The position numbers were made by a program, and so were the translations under genes. The notes below the pieces were generated by a model. It was given only the letters and a program-made list of their open reading frames with translations. It had not been told where the DNA came from and did not search any database. Below are positions 43,362 through 51,921 of a stretch of 64,000 nucleotides of DNA, piece by piece. Origin of the DNA: Nocardioides sp. Root1257 (GTDB lineage Bacteria; Actinomycetota; Actinomycetes; Propionibacteriales; Nocardioidaceae); the NCBI RefSeq assembly GCF_001425175.1, contig NZ_LMDV01000008.1, forward strand, positions 915,494 to 979,493, written 5' to 3'. Every line of letters starts with the position of its first letter. The stretch's first letter is position 1.

Positions 43362-43961
43362 GTGACGACCACCCCGCGCACCCGGCTCTCGCCCGAGCAG
43401 CGCCGCGAGCAGCTGCTCGACCTCGGCGTCCGGCTGCTGGCGCACCGATCGCTCGACGAGCTGTCGATCGACCTGCTGGCCGAGGAGGCCGGCATCTCCC
43501 GGGGCCTGCTCTACCACTACTTCGGCAGCAAGCAGGCGTTCCACGAGGCCGTTGTCCGGCACGCGGCCGACGACCTGATCGCGCAGACCACCCCGCCGAC
43601 CGGCGGCGAGCCGATGGAGCGGCTGCTGGCCTCGGTCACGGCGTACGTCGACTACGTGATCGACAACCACGAGGGCTACGTCTCGCTGGTGAAGGCAGCG
43701 GCCGGCGGCAACGAGAGCCTGCGGGCGATCTACGAGGACGCCCGCTCCGCGCTCAACGGCCGGATCTTCCGTGAGGACACCGCGGGCCAGATCCTCACCG
43801 ACACCCCGCTCGCGCGGCTCGTGGTCCGCGGCTGGTCCGCGATGACCGAGGAGCTCGTGCTCGCCTGGATCGACGACCCGCACGACATCGGCCGCGACGA
43901 CCTGGTCGCGATCATCGTGGAGTCGTTGCCCGCGGTGGTGGCGGTGCTCCCGGCAGACTGA
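43362..43961 (+). CDS. TetR-family transcriptional regulator
   Basis: 199 aa. The helix-turn-helix is LLAEEAGISRGLLYHYFGSK, followed by an all-helical ligand-binding domain. GTG 43362 is preferred over GTG 43353 because the latter lies inside the -10 box. It is divergent from the BVMO/SDR operon and probably represses it until a ketone or steroid-like inducer binds. The last 50 nt overlap the convergent histidine kinase gene. Confidence 0.9.
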   Translation: MTTTPRTRLSPEQRREQLLDLGVRLLAHRSLDELSIDLLAEEAGISRGLLYHYFGSKQAFHEAVVRHAADDLIAQTTPPTGGEPMERLLASVTAYVDYVIDNHEGYVSLVKAAAGGNESLRAIYEDARSALNGRIFREDTAGQILTDTPLARLVVRGWSAMTEELVLAWIDDPHDIGRDDLVAIIVESLPAVVAVLPAD

Positions 43962-45357
43962 CGTCGATCGTGGTGTCACCCGGGACGGACCGCAGCGTGA
44001 CCCGGCCGCGGTGCGCACTGATGATCGCGTCGACGAGCGAGAGGCCGAGGCCGACGCCGACCTCCTGACCGCGGGTCCGCGCCGCGTCGCCGCGGGCGAA
44101 CCGCTCGAACGCGTGGTCGACGAGGTCCGGGGCGAAGCCGGGACCGTCGTCGTGCACCGCGAAGCCGTCGCGCCGCACGGTGACGGTCACCGTGGTGCCG
44201 GCCGGGGTGTACTTCCGGGCGTTGGTCAGCAGGTTGGTGACCACCTGGTGCAGCCGGAGCTCGTCGCCGACGACGAGCGCGGGGGAGTCGACCAGGTCGT
44301 CGGGCAGGTCGACCCGCCACCGGTGCCCGGCGTCGATGACGCGGGCGTCCGAGACCGCCTCGACCAGCAGCCGCGTCAGGTCGACGGGCTCGCGCTCGAG
44401 CGGCCGGCCGGCGTCGAGGCGGGCCAGCAGCAGCAGGTCCTCGACCAGCGACGTCATCCGGTCCGACTCCTCCTCGACCTTGTCGAGGGCGGTGCCGAGC
44501 ATCGCGGGGTCGTCGGGTCGCTGCCGGGCGAGCTCGGTGTAGCCGGCGATCGTCGCCAGCGGGGTGCGCAGCTCGTGGGAGGCGTCGGCCACGAACTGGC
44601 GCACCTGCTGCTCGCTGCGGTGCCGCGCCGCCAGCGAGGTCTCGACGTGCTCGAGGAGCGTGTTGAGCGCCGAGCCCACCTGGCCGACCTCGGTGCGCTC
44701 GTCGGTGAGGTGGTCGGGCACCCGCTCGGTCAGGTCGATGTCGCCCTCCGCCAACGGCAGCTCCGACACGGCGTGCGCGGTCGCGGCCACTTCTCGCAGC
44801 GGCCGCAGCTGACGGCGTACGACGACCAGCGCGGCGGCGCCGGCTCCTGCCACCGCGACCAGGGCGAGCACGATCTCCCACCGGATCAGGTTGGAGACGA
44901 CGTCGTCGACGTCCTCGGTCGGCAGGCCAACGATCAGGGTGCTCGTAGTGAGTTCCGCGGCCACGACGCGGTAGGACGCGCCGTCGACCTCGACCTGATG
45001 CACCTCTTGGTCCGTCGGCACCGCGTCGAGATCGTCCAGAGTCGCGCTCGAGAGGGAGGTGGGCGCCGCCCCGCGCTCGCCACTGATGATCTCGCCCTGC
45101 GACGTGTCGCCCACGACGGCGATGAGGGTCCCGGGCGCCTGGTTGCCGACGTCGAAGCCCGAGCCTGGAGGCCCGCTGGGCCGCGTCACCTGGCGGAAGG
45201 CCGCGTGCACGTCGGAATCCAGCTGACGCGTCAGGTAGCTGCTCACGGCGAAGGTCGTGGCTGTGCCGATCAGGACCGAGACCAGCAGCACCAGGGTGAT
45301 GGTCGTCAGGACCAGGCGCGACGTGAGCGACCGCAGCTGGTCGCGGACCCTGATCAC
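43912..45357 (-). CDS. Two-component sensor histidine kinase
   Basis: 481 aa. Membrane helix 1 (about 15-40, LVLTTITLVLLVSVLIGTATTF), an extracytoplasmic sensor of about 115 residues, helix 2 (about 160-180), HAMP (180-250), then HisKA with phospho-accepting His261 in DASHELRTPLATI and an HATPase_c domain (NLLTNARKYTPAGT, DDGPGFAP, GVGLGLSLVDAI). The sensor input is unknown. GTG 45357 overlaps the regulator stop by 4 nt. Its 3' end overlaps the convergent tetR by 50 nt, an unusually long overlap. Confidence 0.93.
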   Translation of the reverse strand: MIRVRDQLRSLTSRLVLTTITLVLLVSVLIGTATTFAVSSYLTRQLDSDVHAAFRQVTRPSGPPGSGFDVGNQAPGTLIAVVGDTSQGEIISGERGAAPTSLSSATLDDLDAVPTDQEVHQVEVDGASYRVVAAELTTSTLIVGLPTEDVDDVVSNLIRWEIVLALVAVAGAGAAALVVVRRQLRPLREVAATAHAVSELPLAEGDIDLTERVPDHLTDERTEVGQVGSALNTLLEHVETSLAARHRSEQQVRQFVADASHELRTPLATIAGYTELARQRPDDPAMLGTALDKVEEESDRMTSLVEDLLLLARLDAGRPLEREPVDLTRLLVEAVSDARVIDAGHRWRVDLPDDLVDSPALVVGDELRLHQVVTNLLTNARKYTPAGTTVTVTVRRDGFAVHDDGPGFAPDLVDHAFERFARGDAARTRGQEVGVGLGLSLVDAIISAHRGRVTLRSVPGDTTIDVSLPGAPPPPRATTPR

Positions 45358-46064
45358 GATGCCGGCTTGAGCACGTACCCGGCGCCGCGCATCGTGTGGA
45401 TCATCGGCTCGTGGCCGGCGTCGATCTTCTTGCGCAGGTAGGAGATGTAGAGCTCGACCACGTTCGCCTGGCCGCCGAAGTCGTAGTTCCAGACGCGGTC
45501 GAGGATCTGGGCCTTGCTCAGAACCCGCCGCGGGTTGCGCATCAAGAAGCGGAGCAGCTCGAACTCGGTCGCGGTCAGCATGACGTCCTGGCCGCCGCGG
45601 CGTACCTCGTGGCTGTCCTCGTCGAGCTCGAGGTCGCCGACGGTGAGGACCGACGACGTGACGGCCTGCTGGGCGCCGGCGCGGCGCATCAGGGCGCGCA
45701 GCCGGGCGACAAGCTCCTCCAGGGAGAACGGCTTCGTCACGTAGTCGTCGCCGCCGGCCGTGAGACCGGCGATCCGGTCCTCGACCGCGTCGCGGGCGGT
45801 CAGGAACACCACCGGCAGGTCGGGCTGGGTGGCGCGCATCCGGCGCAGCACCTCGAGGCCGTCGAAGTCCGGCAGCATCATGTCGAGCACCACGGCGTCG
45901 GGCTTGAGCTCCTTCGCCGCCGCGACCGCCTTGGAGCCGGTGTGCGCGGCACGCACGTCCCAGCCCTCGTAGCGCAGTGCCATCGACACCAGCTCGGCGA
46001 TGTTCACCTCGTCGTCGACGACGAGCACGCGCAGGGGGGTGCCGTCCGGTCGGGTCAGGTCCAT
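45354..46064 (-). CDS. OmpR/PhoB-type response regulator
   Basis: 236 aa. Receiver domain with Asp18-Asp19, the phospho-acceptor Asp61 in VVLDMMLPDFDG and Lys111 in YVTKPFSLEE, then a winged-helix DNA-binding domain (LTATEFELLRFLMRNP, GYVLKPAS end). It is close to the mycobacterial PhoP/TrcR group. It is co-translated with the kinase gene. Five CACAGG-type units with 11-bp spacing lie upstream, three of them reading toward this gene, which points to autoregulation. Confidence 0.93.
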   Translation of the reverse strand: MDLTRPDGTPLRVLVVDDEVNIAELVSMALRYEGWDVRAAHTGSKAVAAAKELKPDAVVLDMMLPDFDGLEVLRRMRATQPDLPVVFLTARDAVEDRIAGLTAGGDDYVTKPFSLEELVARLRALMRRAGAQQAVTSSVLTVGDLELDEDSHEVRRGGQDVMLTATEFELLRFLMRNPRRVLSKAQILDRVWNYDFGGQANVVELYISYLRKKIDAGHEPMIHTMRGAGYVLKPAS

Positions 46065-46086
46065 GGCTGACACCTTGCCGACAGTA

Positions 46087-46160
46087 CCTGTGCCTTTCCT
46101 GTGAGCGTCCTGTGCTGATCTCAGGTGCTGCTCATCGCTCGGGCACAGGTTCAGCACAGG
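46087..46160. promoter_or_regulatory. Array of CACAGG repeats, likely response-regulator boxes
   Basis: CCTGTG occurs at 46087, 46098 and 46109, each 11 bp apart. CACAGG, its complement, occurs at 46144 and 46155, also 11 bp apart. One helical turn between direct repeats is the pattern bound by PhoB/PhoP-type dimers; the mycobacterial PhoP box is TCACAGC-N4-TCACAGC. The array sits between the regulator gene and the divergent membrane protein gene. Confidence 0.65.
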
Positions 46161-46181
46161 TCCGGGCGGGAGGGTCGCCCC

Positions 46182-46484
46182 ATGAACGATGCGCACGACC
46201 CGACCGCGACCCTCCCGACCCCGCCGCCGCCCCCGCTCGCCGAGCCGGCCCCTCCCGCCGAGCCGAAGGTGCGCCGTACCCTCGGCCTCCCGGTCGTCGG
46301 CGCCGTCGCCGCTGCCGCCCTGCTGATCGGCGGCCTCGCCGGCGGCATCATCGGGTACGCCGTGCACTCGGACTCCGACGGCGGCCGACCCGACTTCGGC
46401 ACCCGTCAGGGTGGCCCGGGTCAGCAGTTCCAGCAGGGCGGCCCCGGCAACGGACAGCAGCCCCAGCCGCCCAGCAACGGCTAG
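46182..46484 (+). CDS. Small membrane protein with Pro-rich N- and Gln/Gly-rich C-terminus
   Basis: 100 aa. A disordered Pro-rich cytoplasmic N-terminus (PTPPPPPLAEPAPPAEP) precedes a single membrane helix (LPVVGAVAAAALLIGGLAGGIIGYAV). The tail is rich in Gly, Gln and Pro (GGPGQQFQQGGPGNGQQ) and would face outside. ATG 46182 follows GGGAGG. It is divergent from the response regulator and probably part of its regulon, given the shared CACAGG array. Function is unknown. Its stop overlaps the convergent gene by 4 nt. Confidence 0.7.
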   Translation: MNDAHDPTATLPTPPPPPLAEPAPPAEPKVRRTLGLPVVGAVAAAALLIGGLAGGIIGYAVHSDSDGGRPDFGTRQGGPGQQFQQGGPGNGQQPQPPSNG

Positions 46485-48016
46485 GCCAGGAGGTCCCGCA
46501 CGGCCAGCGACGCGAACACCATCGCCGAGCCGAGCGGGGCGCCCGGTCCCGGGTAGCGCGGACCGAAGACCGACGCCGCGCTGTTGCTGGATGCGTAGAG
46601 CCCGGCGATCGCCGACCCGTCCTCGCGGAGCACCCGGCCGGCGCTGTCGGTGACGAGGCCGCCCTTGGTGCCGAGGTCCGACAGCACGAACCGGGCGGCG
46701 TAGAACGGCGCCTGGTCGCACGGTGCCGGCGCCGCCCCGCCGGTGAAGAACGAGTCGTACTCGTCCTGGCCGCGGCCGAAGTCCTCGTCGACGCCGGACG
46801 CGCAGAAGCCGTTGAAGCGCTCGACGCTGGCGACCAGCGCGTCGGCGGGTACGCCGATCCGCTCGGCCAGCTCGCCGATCGTGTCGGCCTGCACCCAGGT
46901 GCCGGCGGCGAGGTGCTCGGCCGGGTCGCCCTCGGGCATCGCGATCGCGGGGAGCCGTCCGCCCTCACGGGAGTCGAAGACGAACCAGGACGGGATCCGG
47001 CCTGCCGATCCCTGGGCTGCCTCGGCCATGATCCGGCCGAACCGGTCGTAGGGCAGGGCCTCGTTCGCGTACCGGTTGCCGGTCGCGTCGACCATCAGCC
47101 CGGACCGGAAGCCCAGCGTGAACGAGCCGCCGCCGTCGGGCTGCTCCAGGCCGGGGCAGAACCAGCCAACGCCGCGGTAGTCGGCGGCCGCACCGATCGC
47201 GACGCCGGCCGCGATCGGCTCGCCGGTGTTGGTGCCTCGGGGCGCCATGGTCCAGGAGACATCACCGGGGACGCCGTGCGACGCTCGCTCCTCGGCGTTG
47301 CCCTCGAAGCCGCCGGCCGCGATCAGCACGCCCCGCCGGGCCCGGATCTCGACCGGACCCTCGGGCGTCATCGCCGCGACGCCGGCGACCCTGGTGTCGG
47401 TGCCGTCGCCGTCCAGGACCAGACCGGTCATCGGCAGGTCGGTCAGCACGGTCCCGCCCGCGCCCACGAACCCCTCGAGCAGCCGGGCGATCAGCGCCTG
47501 CCCGCCGGACAGCGTGTTGCGGCCACCCTCGCCGGCGCGGTCGCGCTCGACGGGCGGCCGGACCAGCGCCGCGACCTCGGGCGTCAGGTCGCCGCGCTTG
47601 ATGCTGGTCGGCTGGATGGAGCGGCCCATGGCCACCCGACCCGGCGCGTCGTAGTACTCCGAGAACGGCAGCCACTCGAAGGGGATGCCGGCCTCCTCGA
47701 GCTCGGCCACCAGCTCGGGGGAGTGCGTCAGGAACGCCTCGACCCGCTCCTGGTCCGGCGTCCAGTCGGGGTCGGCGAGCACGGCCTCGAGGTAGGCGCG
47801 GGCGCCGTCGGTCGAGTCGCTGATCCCGGCCCGCTGCTGCACCTGGCTGCCGGGCAGCCAGCAGGCGCCGCCGGAGTACGCCGAGGTGCCGCCCACGAGC
47901 GGGGTCTTCTCGACCACCACGGTCGACAGCCCGGCCCGCTGGGCGAGGAAGGCGCCGGTCATGGCCCCGCCCCCCGAGCCGACCACCACGACGTCGTACA
48001 CCTGAGCCTCGGTCAT
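46481..48016 (-). CDS. kstD: 3-ketosteroid delta-1-dehydrogenase-like flavoprotein
   Basis: 511 aa. The FAD motif is DVVVVGSGGGAMTGAFLAQRAG at the N-terminus, with VVVEKTPLVGGTSAYSGGACWLPG following. The C-terminal RYPGPGAPLGSAMVFASLA holds Tyr488, matching the catalytic Tyr of KstD proteins. The middle part (NTLSGGQALIARLL) also fits. It introduces a 1,2-double bond into 3-ketosteroids; other members of the fumarate reductase-like family cannot be excluded. ATG 48016 has TAGTAT (48024-48029, minus strand) 7 nt upstream, with no SD. Confidence 0.8.
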   Translation of the reverse strand: MTEAQVYDVVVVGSGGGAMTGAFLAQRAGLSTVVVEKTPLVGGTSAYSGGACWLPGSQVQQRAGISDSTDGARAYLEAVLADPDWTPDQERVEAFLTHSPELVAELEEAGIPFEWLPFSEYYDAPGRVAMGRSIQPTSIKRGDLTPEVAALVRPPVERDRAGEGGRNTLSGGQALIARLLEGFVGAGGTVLTDLPMTGLVLDGDGTDTRVAGVAAMTPEGPVEIRARRGVLIAAGGFEGNAEERASHGVPGDVSWTMAPRGTNTGEPIAAGVAIGAAADYRGVGWFCPGLEQPDGGGSFTLGFRSGLMVDATGNRYANEALPYDRFGRIMAEAAQGSAGRIPSWFVFDSREGGRLPAIAMPEGDPAEHLAAGTWVQADTIGELAERIGVPADALVASVERFNGFCASGVDEDFGRGQDEYDSFFTGGAAPAPCDQAPFYAARFVLSDLGTKGGLVTDSAGRVLREDGSAIAGLYASSNSAASVFGPRYPGPGAPLGSAMVFASLAVRDLLA

Positions 48017-48029
48017 GAGCGCGATACTA
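48017..48029 (-). promoter_or_regulatory. Leaderless -10 box for the KstD-like gene
   Basis: TAGTAT on the minus strand (48024-48029) is 7 nt before ATG 48016. It is one of the best -10 matches in the window. Confidence 0.6.
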
Positions 48030-48045
48030 GAACAGGTTTCAGTTG

Positions 48046-48132
48046 GGTGGTTTCGAGACAGGACTTCGTCCTTCCTCAACCACCGACGACGGTGGTTGAG
48101 GAAGGCGCCCTGGCGCCTGTCTCGAAACCACC
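48046..48132. repeat. Nested palindromic repeat (two inverted units)
   Basis: Outer arms 48046-48062 and 48116-48132 are a perfect 17-bp inverted repeat; inner arms 48070-48084 and 48091-48105 are a perfect 15-bp inverted repeat around GACGAC. It can be read as two units (GGTGGTTTCGAGACAGG to CTCAACCACC) facing each other. Such GGTGGTT/AACCACC-bounded units are, from memory, dispersed REP-like repeats in Nocardioides-type genomes. It lies in the gap between divergent kstD-like and hrpA genes. Confidence 0.75.
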
Positions 48133-48161
48133 TCGACGCCACCCGGCACAATGGTCCAGTC

Positions 48162-51100
48162 ATGACCGAGCTCCAGATCACGTATCCGCCGGAGCTGCCG
48201 GTCACCCAGCGTCGCGACGACATCGCCGAGGCGATCCGCGAGCACCAGGTCGTGATCATCGCGGGGGAGACCGGGTCGGGGAAGACCACCCAGCTGCCCA
48301 AGATCTGCCTCGAGCTCGGTCGCGGCACGGCGGGCCTGATCGGCCACACGCAGCCGCGCCGGATCGCGGCACGCTCGGTCGCGGAGCGGATCGCCAGCGA
48401 GCTCGGCACCGAGCTCGGCGACCTGGTCGGCTACCAGGTCCGCTTCACCGACCGCACCTCGAAGAGCAGCCGGGTCAAGCTGATGACCGACGGCATCCTG
48501 CTCGCCGAGCTCCAGCGCGACCGGCAGCTGCGCAAGTACGACACGATCATCATCGACGAGGCGCACGAGCGCAGCCTCAACATCGACTTCCTGCTCGGCT
48601 ACCTCAAACGGCTGCTGCCACGCCGGCCGGACCTCAAGCTGATCATCACGTCCGCGACGATCGACGTGGACCGCTTCGCGAAGCACTTCGACGCACCGGT
48701 GGTCGAGGTGTCGGGGCGCACGTACCCGGTCGAGGTCCGCTACCGACCTCTCATGGAGCTCCCGGAGAACGACGACGAGGGTGAGCCGATCGTCCGCGAC
48801 CAGACCGAGGCCATCGTCGACGCGGTCACGGAGCTCTCGGCCGAGGGGCCGGGCGACATCCTGGTCTTCCTCCCCGGTGAGCGCGAGATCCGCGACACCG
48901 CAGACGCGCTGCAGGACCTGCCCCGCACGGAGATCCTCCCGCTCTACTCGCGGCTCACCGCCGCGGAGCAGCACCGGGTCTTCAGCTCGCACGGCAACGC
49001 CGTACGCCGCGTCGTGCTCGCCACCAACGTCGCCGAGACCTCGCTGACCGTCCCGGGCATCCGATACGTCGTGGACACCGGCGTCGCCCGGATCAGCCGC
49101 TACTCGGTGCGCACCAAGGTGCAGCGGCTGCCGATCGAGCCGATCAGCCAGGCCTCCGCCAACCAGCGCTCGGGCCGGTGCGGCCGCGTCGAGGCGGGCA
49201 TCGCCGTACGCCTGTACTCGGAGGAGGACTTCGAGGGCCGTCCGGAGTTCACCGACCCCGAGATCCTGCGCACCAACCTCGCGAGCGTGATCCTGCAGAT
49301 GGCCAGCCTCGGGCTGGGGGACATCGCGCGCTTCCCGTTCGTCGAGCCGCCGGACAAGCGCAACGTCTCCGCCGGCGTGCAGCTCCTGGAGGAGCTCGGG
49401 GCGCTCTCGACGCAGGACGCCCGGCTGACGAGGCTGGGCCGTCGGCTCGCCCGGCTGCCGATCGACCCGCGGCTCGCGCGGATGATCCTCGAGGCCGAGC
49501 GGCTCGGCTGCGTGCGCGAGGTCATCGTGATCGCCGCCGCGCTGTCGCTGCAGGACCCGCGCGAGCGGCCCGGCGCCGACCGCCCGAAGGAGCAGGCGCA
49601 GGCCGACCAGCTGCACGCGCGCTACAAGGCAGAGGGCAGCGACTTCCTGACCTGGCTCAACCTCTGGCGCTACATCAAGGAGCAGCAGAAGGAGCTCTCC
49701 TCCTCGGCGTTCCGCCGGATGTGCAAGCGCGAGTTCCTCAACTACCTGAGGGTCCGCGAGTGGCAGGACTTCGAGTCCCAGCTGCGCCAGGTCTGCAAGG
49801 AGATGAAGATCCAGGTCGGTCACCCCGCGGACAACCCCGACAGCGACGGGATCCACCAGGCGCTGCTGTCGGGGCTGCTCTCGCACATCGGCCTGCTCGA
49901 GGAGCGCGAGAAGGAGAAGGCCGGGGGCCGTCGGCCGATGCGCGAGTACCTCGGCGCCCGCGGCGCCAGGTTCGCGATCTTCCCGGGCAGCGGCCTGGCC
50001 AGGAAGCAGCCCCAGTTCCTGATGGCCGGCGAGCTCGTCGAGACCAGCCGGCTCTGGGCGCGCCAGAACGCCGCGATCAAGCCCGAGTGGGCCGAGCGGC
50101 TCGCCGGCGACCTCGCGAAGCGCACCTACTCCGAGCCGCACTGGAGCAAGAAGCGTGCGGCCGTGCTGGCGCACGAGCGCGTCACGCTGTACGGCGTACC
50201 GCTGGTCGCCGACCGTCTCGTGTCCTACGGCAAGGTCGACGTGCCGCTCTCGCGGGAGCTCTTCATCCGGCACGCGCTGGTGTACGGCGAGTGGCACACG
50301 AGGCACCGTTTCATGGAGACCAACCGCCGGCTGCTCGAGGAGGCCGAGGAGCTCGAGCACCGTGCTCGGCGGCGCGACATCGTCGTCGACGAGCACACGC
50401 TCTTCGACTTCTACGACGCGCGCGTCGGGCCGGCCGTCGTGAGTGGCGCGCACTTCGACCAGTGGTGGAAGCAGGAGCGCCGCGAGCGTCCGGACCTGCT
50501 CACCTTCGACCTGGCGATGCTCACGCACGACAGCGCCGACGAGGTGTCCGCCGCCGACTACCCGGAGCAGTGGGCATCGGAGGGCCTCACCTTCCCGATC
50601 AGCTACCACTTCGAGCCCGGCGCCGCCGACGACGGAATGACCATCGACGTGCCGGTCGCGACGCTCAACCGGGTCGAGGCCGACGACTTCTCCTGGAACG
50701 TGCCCGGCCTGCGCGAGGAGCTGGTCACCAGCCTGATCCGCAGCCTGCCCAAGAACCTGCGGGTCACGTTCGTGCCGGCGCCCAACAAGGCGCGGGAGTT
50801 CCTGGCTGCGGTACCGCCCGGTGAGGAGCCGCTCCTCGACGCCCTGGAGCGCTGGTGCCGGTCCACGACCGGCGTCGTCGTGCCGCGGGAGGCCTGGGAC
50901 TGGGCCAAGGTCGCCGAGCACCTGCGCCCGACGTACCGCGTCGTCGACGAGGACGGTCGCGAGCAGGCGCGCGGCAAGGACCTCGAGGCGCTCAAGGAGC
51001 CGCTGCGGCCGCAGTTCGCCGCCGCGATCGCCGAGGTCGCGACCGACAGCGGGCTGGCGCGCAGCGGCGAGACCACGTGGGCGTTCGACACCATCGAGGA

Positions 51101-51911
51101 GTCCTTCGAGCAGGTGCGCGCCGGCCACCAGGTGCGGGTCTTCCCGGCGCTCGTCGACGAGGGCGCGACGGTCGGCCTGCAGGTCTTCGGCACGGCCGAG
51201 GAGCAGGAGGCGCGGCACCGACTCGGGGTCCGTCGACTGCTCCTCCTCGCGGTCCCGTCGCCGGTGTCGTCGATCCTCCGCGACCTGACCAACGCCGAGA
51301 AGCTCGGGCTCGCCGGCTCGCCGTACCCCAGCGTGGCCGAGCTGCTCGAGGACTGCCGGGCTGCCGTCGTGCAGGCGGTCGTGGACGCGCGGCCGGTGGT
51401 GCGCGACCGGACGGCGTACGACGCGCTGCTCGCCGAGGCCGCCCGGGACCACGAGGCCCACCTGCGCGCCACCATGGCCGACGTCATCCGGGTCCTCGGC
51501 ACGTGGCGGCAGGCCGAGAAGGCGCTGAGCGGTCGTGCCGAGATGCTGATGCTGCCGGCCCTCACCGACATGCGTGCCCAGCTCGCGCGGCTGGTGCACG
51601 ACGGGTTCGTCGGCGAGGCCGGTGCCGCCCAGCTGAGCCGCTACCCGACCTACCTCGCCGCGCTGGAGCAGCGTCGCGAGCGCCTCGAGTCCCAGCTCGG
51701 CCGGGACCGCCAGCTGATGGACCAGGTCGCCGACCTCCAGGACGCCTACCTGCACCAGGTCGACGCGCTGCCCGCCGGCCGGCCGCCCGGCGCGCACCTG
51801 CGGCAGGTGCGGTGGATGCTGGAGGAGTACCGGGTGTCGCTGTGGGCCCAGCAGCTCGGCACGCCGTACCCGGTCAGCGATCAGCGCATCCGACGCAGCC
51901 TCGCCCCGTAA
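48162..51911 (+). CDS. hrpA: ATP-dependent RNA helicase HrpA
   Basis: 1249 aa, close to the usual 1300. DEAH-box motifs: I GETGSGKT (35-42), II DEAH (132-135), III SATID near 170, VI QRSGRCGR near 330. HA2/OB-type regions follow, and the DUF3418 C-terminal part typical of HrpA covers roughly the last 600 residues. It unwinds RNA in post-transcriptional processing, and E. coli HrpA rescues stalled ribosomes. ATG 48162 has a CACAAT box 9 nt upstream. Long open frames on the opposite strand are codon-bias artefacts. Confidence 0.95.
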   Translation: MTELQITYPPELPVTQRRDDIAEAIREHQVVIIAGETGSGKTTQLPKICLELGRGTAGLIGHTQPRRIAARSVAERIASELGTELGDLVGYQVRFTDRTSKSSRVKLMTDGILLAELQRDRQLRKYDTIIIDEAHERSLNIDFLLGYLKRLLPRRPDLKLIITSATIDVDRFAKHFDAPVVEVSGRTYPVEVRYRPLMELPENDDEGEPIVRDQTEAIVDAVTELSAEGPGDILVFLPGEREIRDTADALQDLPRTEILPLYSRLTAAEQHRVFSSHGNAVRRVVLATNVAETSLTVPGIRYVVDTGVARISRYSVRTKVQRLPIEPISQASANQRSGRCGRVEAGIAVRLYSEEDFEGRPEFTDPEILRTNLASVILQMASLGLGDIARFPFVEPPDKRNVSAGVQLLEELGALSTQDARLTRLGRRLARLPIDPRLARMILEAERLGCVREVIVIAAALSLQDPRERPGADRPKEQAQADQLHARYKAEGSDFLTWLNLWRYIKEQQKELSSSAFRRMCKREFLNYLRVREWQDFESQLRQVCKEMKIQVGHPADNPDSDGIHQALLSGLLSHIGLLEEREKEKAGGRRPMREYLGARGARFAIFPGSGLARKQPQFLMAGELVETSRLWARQNAAIKPEWAERLAGDLAKRTYSEPHWSKKRAAVLAHERVTLYGVPLVADRLVSYGKVDVPLSRELFIRHALVYGEWHTRHRFMETNRRLLEEAEELEHRARRRDIVVDEHTLFDFYDARVGPAVVSGAHFDQWWKQERRERPDLLTFDLAMLTHDSADEVSAADYPEQWASEGLTFPISYHFEPGAADDGMTIDVPVATLNRVEADDFSWNVPGLREELVTSLIRSLPKNLRVTFVPAPNKAREFLAAVPPGEEPLLDALERWCRSTTGVVVPREAWDWAKVAEHLRPTYRVVDEDGREQARGKDLEALKEPLRPQFAAAIAEVATDSGLARSGETTWAFDTIEESFEQVRAGHQVRVFPALVDEGATVGLQVFGTAEEQEARHRLGVRRLLLLAVPSPVSSILRDLTNAEKLGLAGSPYPSVAELLEDCRAAVVQAVVDARPVVRDRTAYDALLAEAARDHEAHLRATMADVIRVLGTWRQAEKALSGRAEMLMLPALTDMRAQLARLVHDGFVGEAGAAQLSRYPTYLAALEQRRERLESQLGRDRQLMDQVADLQDAYLHQVDALPAGRPPGAHLRQVRWMLEEYRVSLWAQQLGTPYPVSDQRIRRSLAP

Positions 51912-51921
51912 CCTGTGGGGC
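51909..51921 (+). promoter_or_regulatory. Leaderless -10 box for 51922 gene
   Basis: TAACCT (51909-51914) overlaps the hrpA stop codon and is 7 nt before GTG 51922. No SD is present. Confidence 0.5.
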
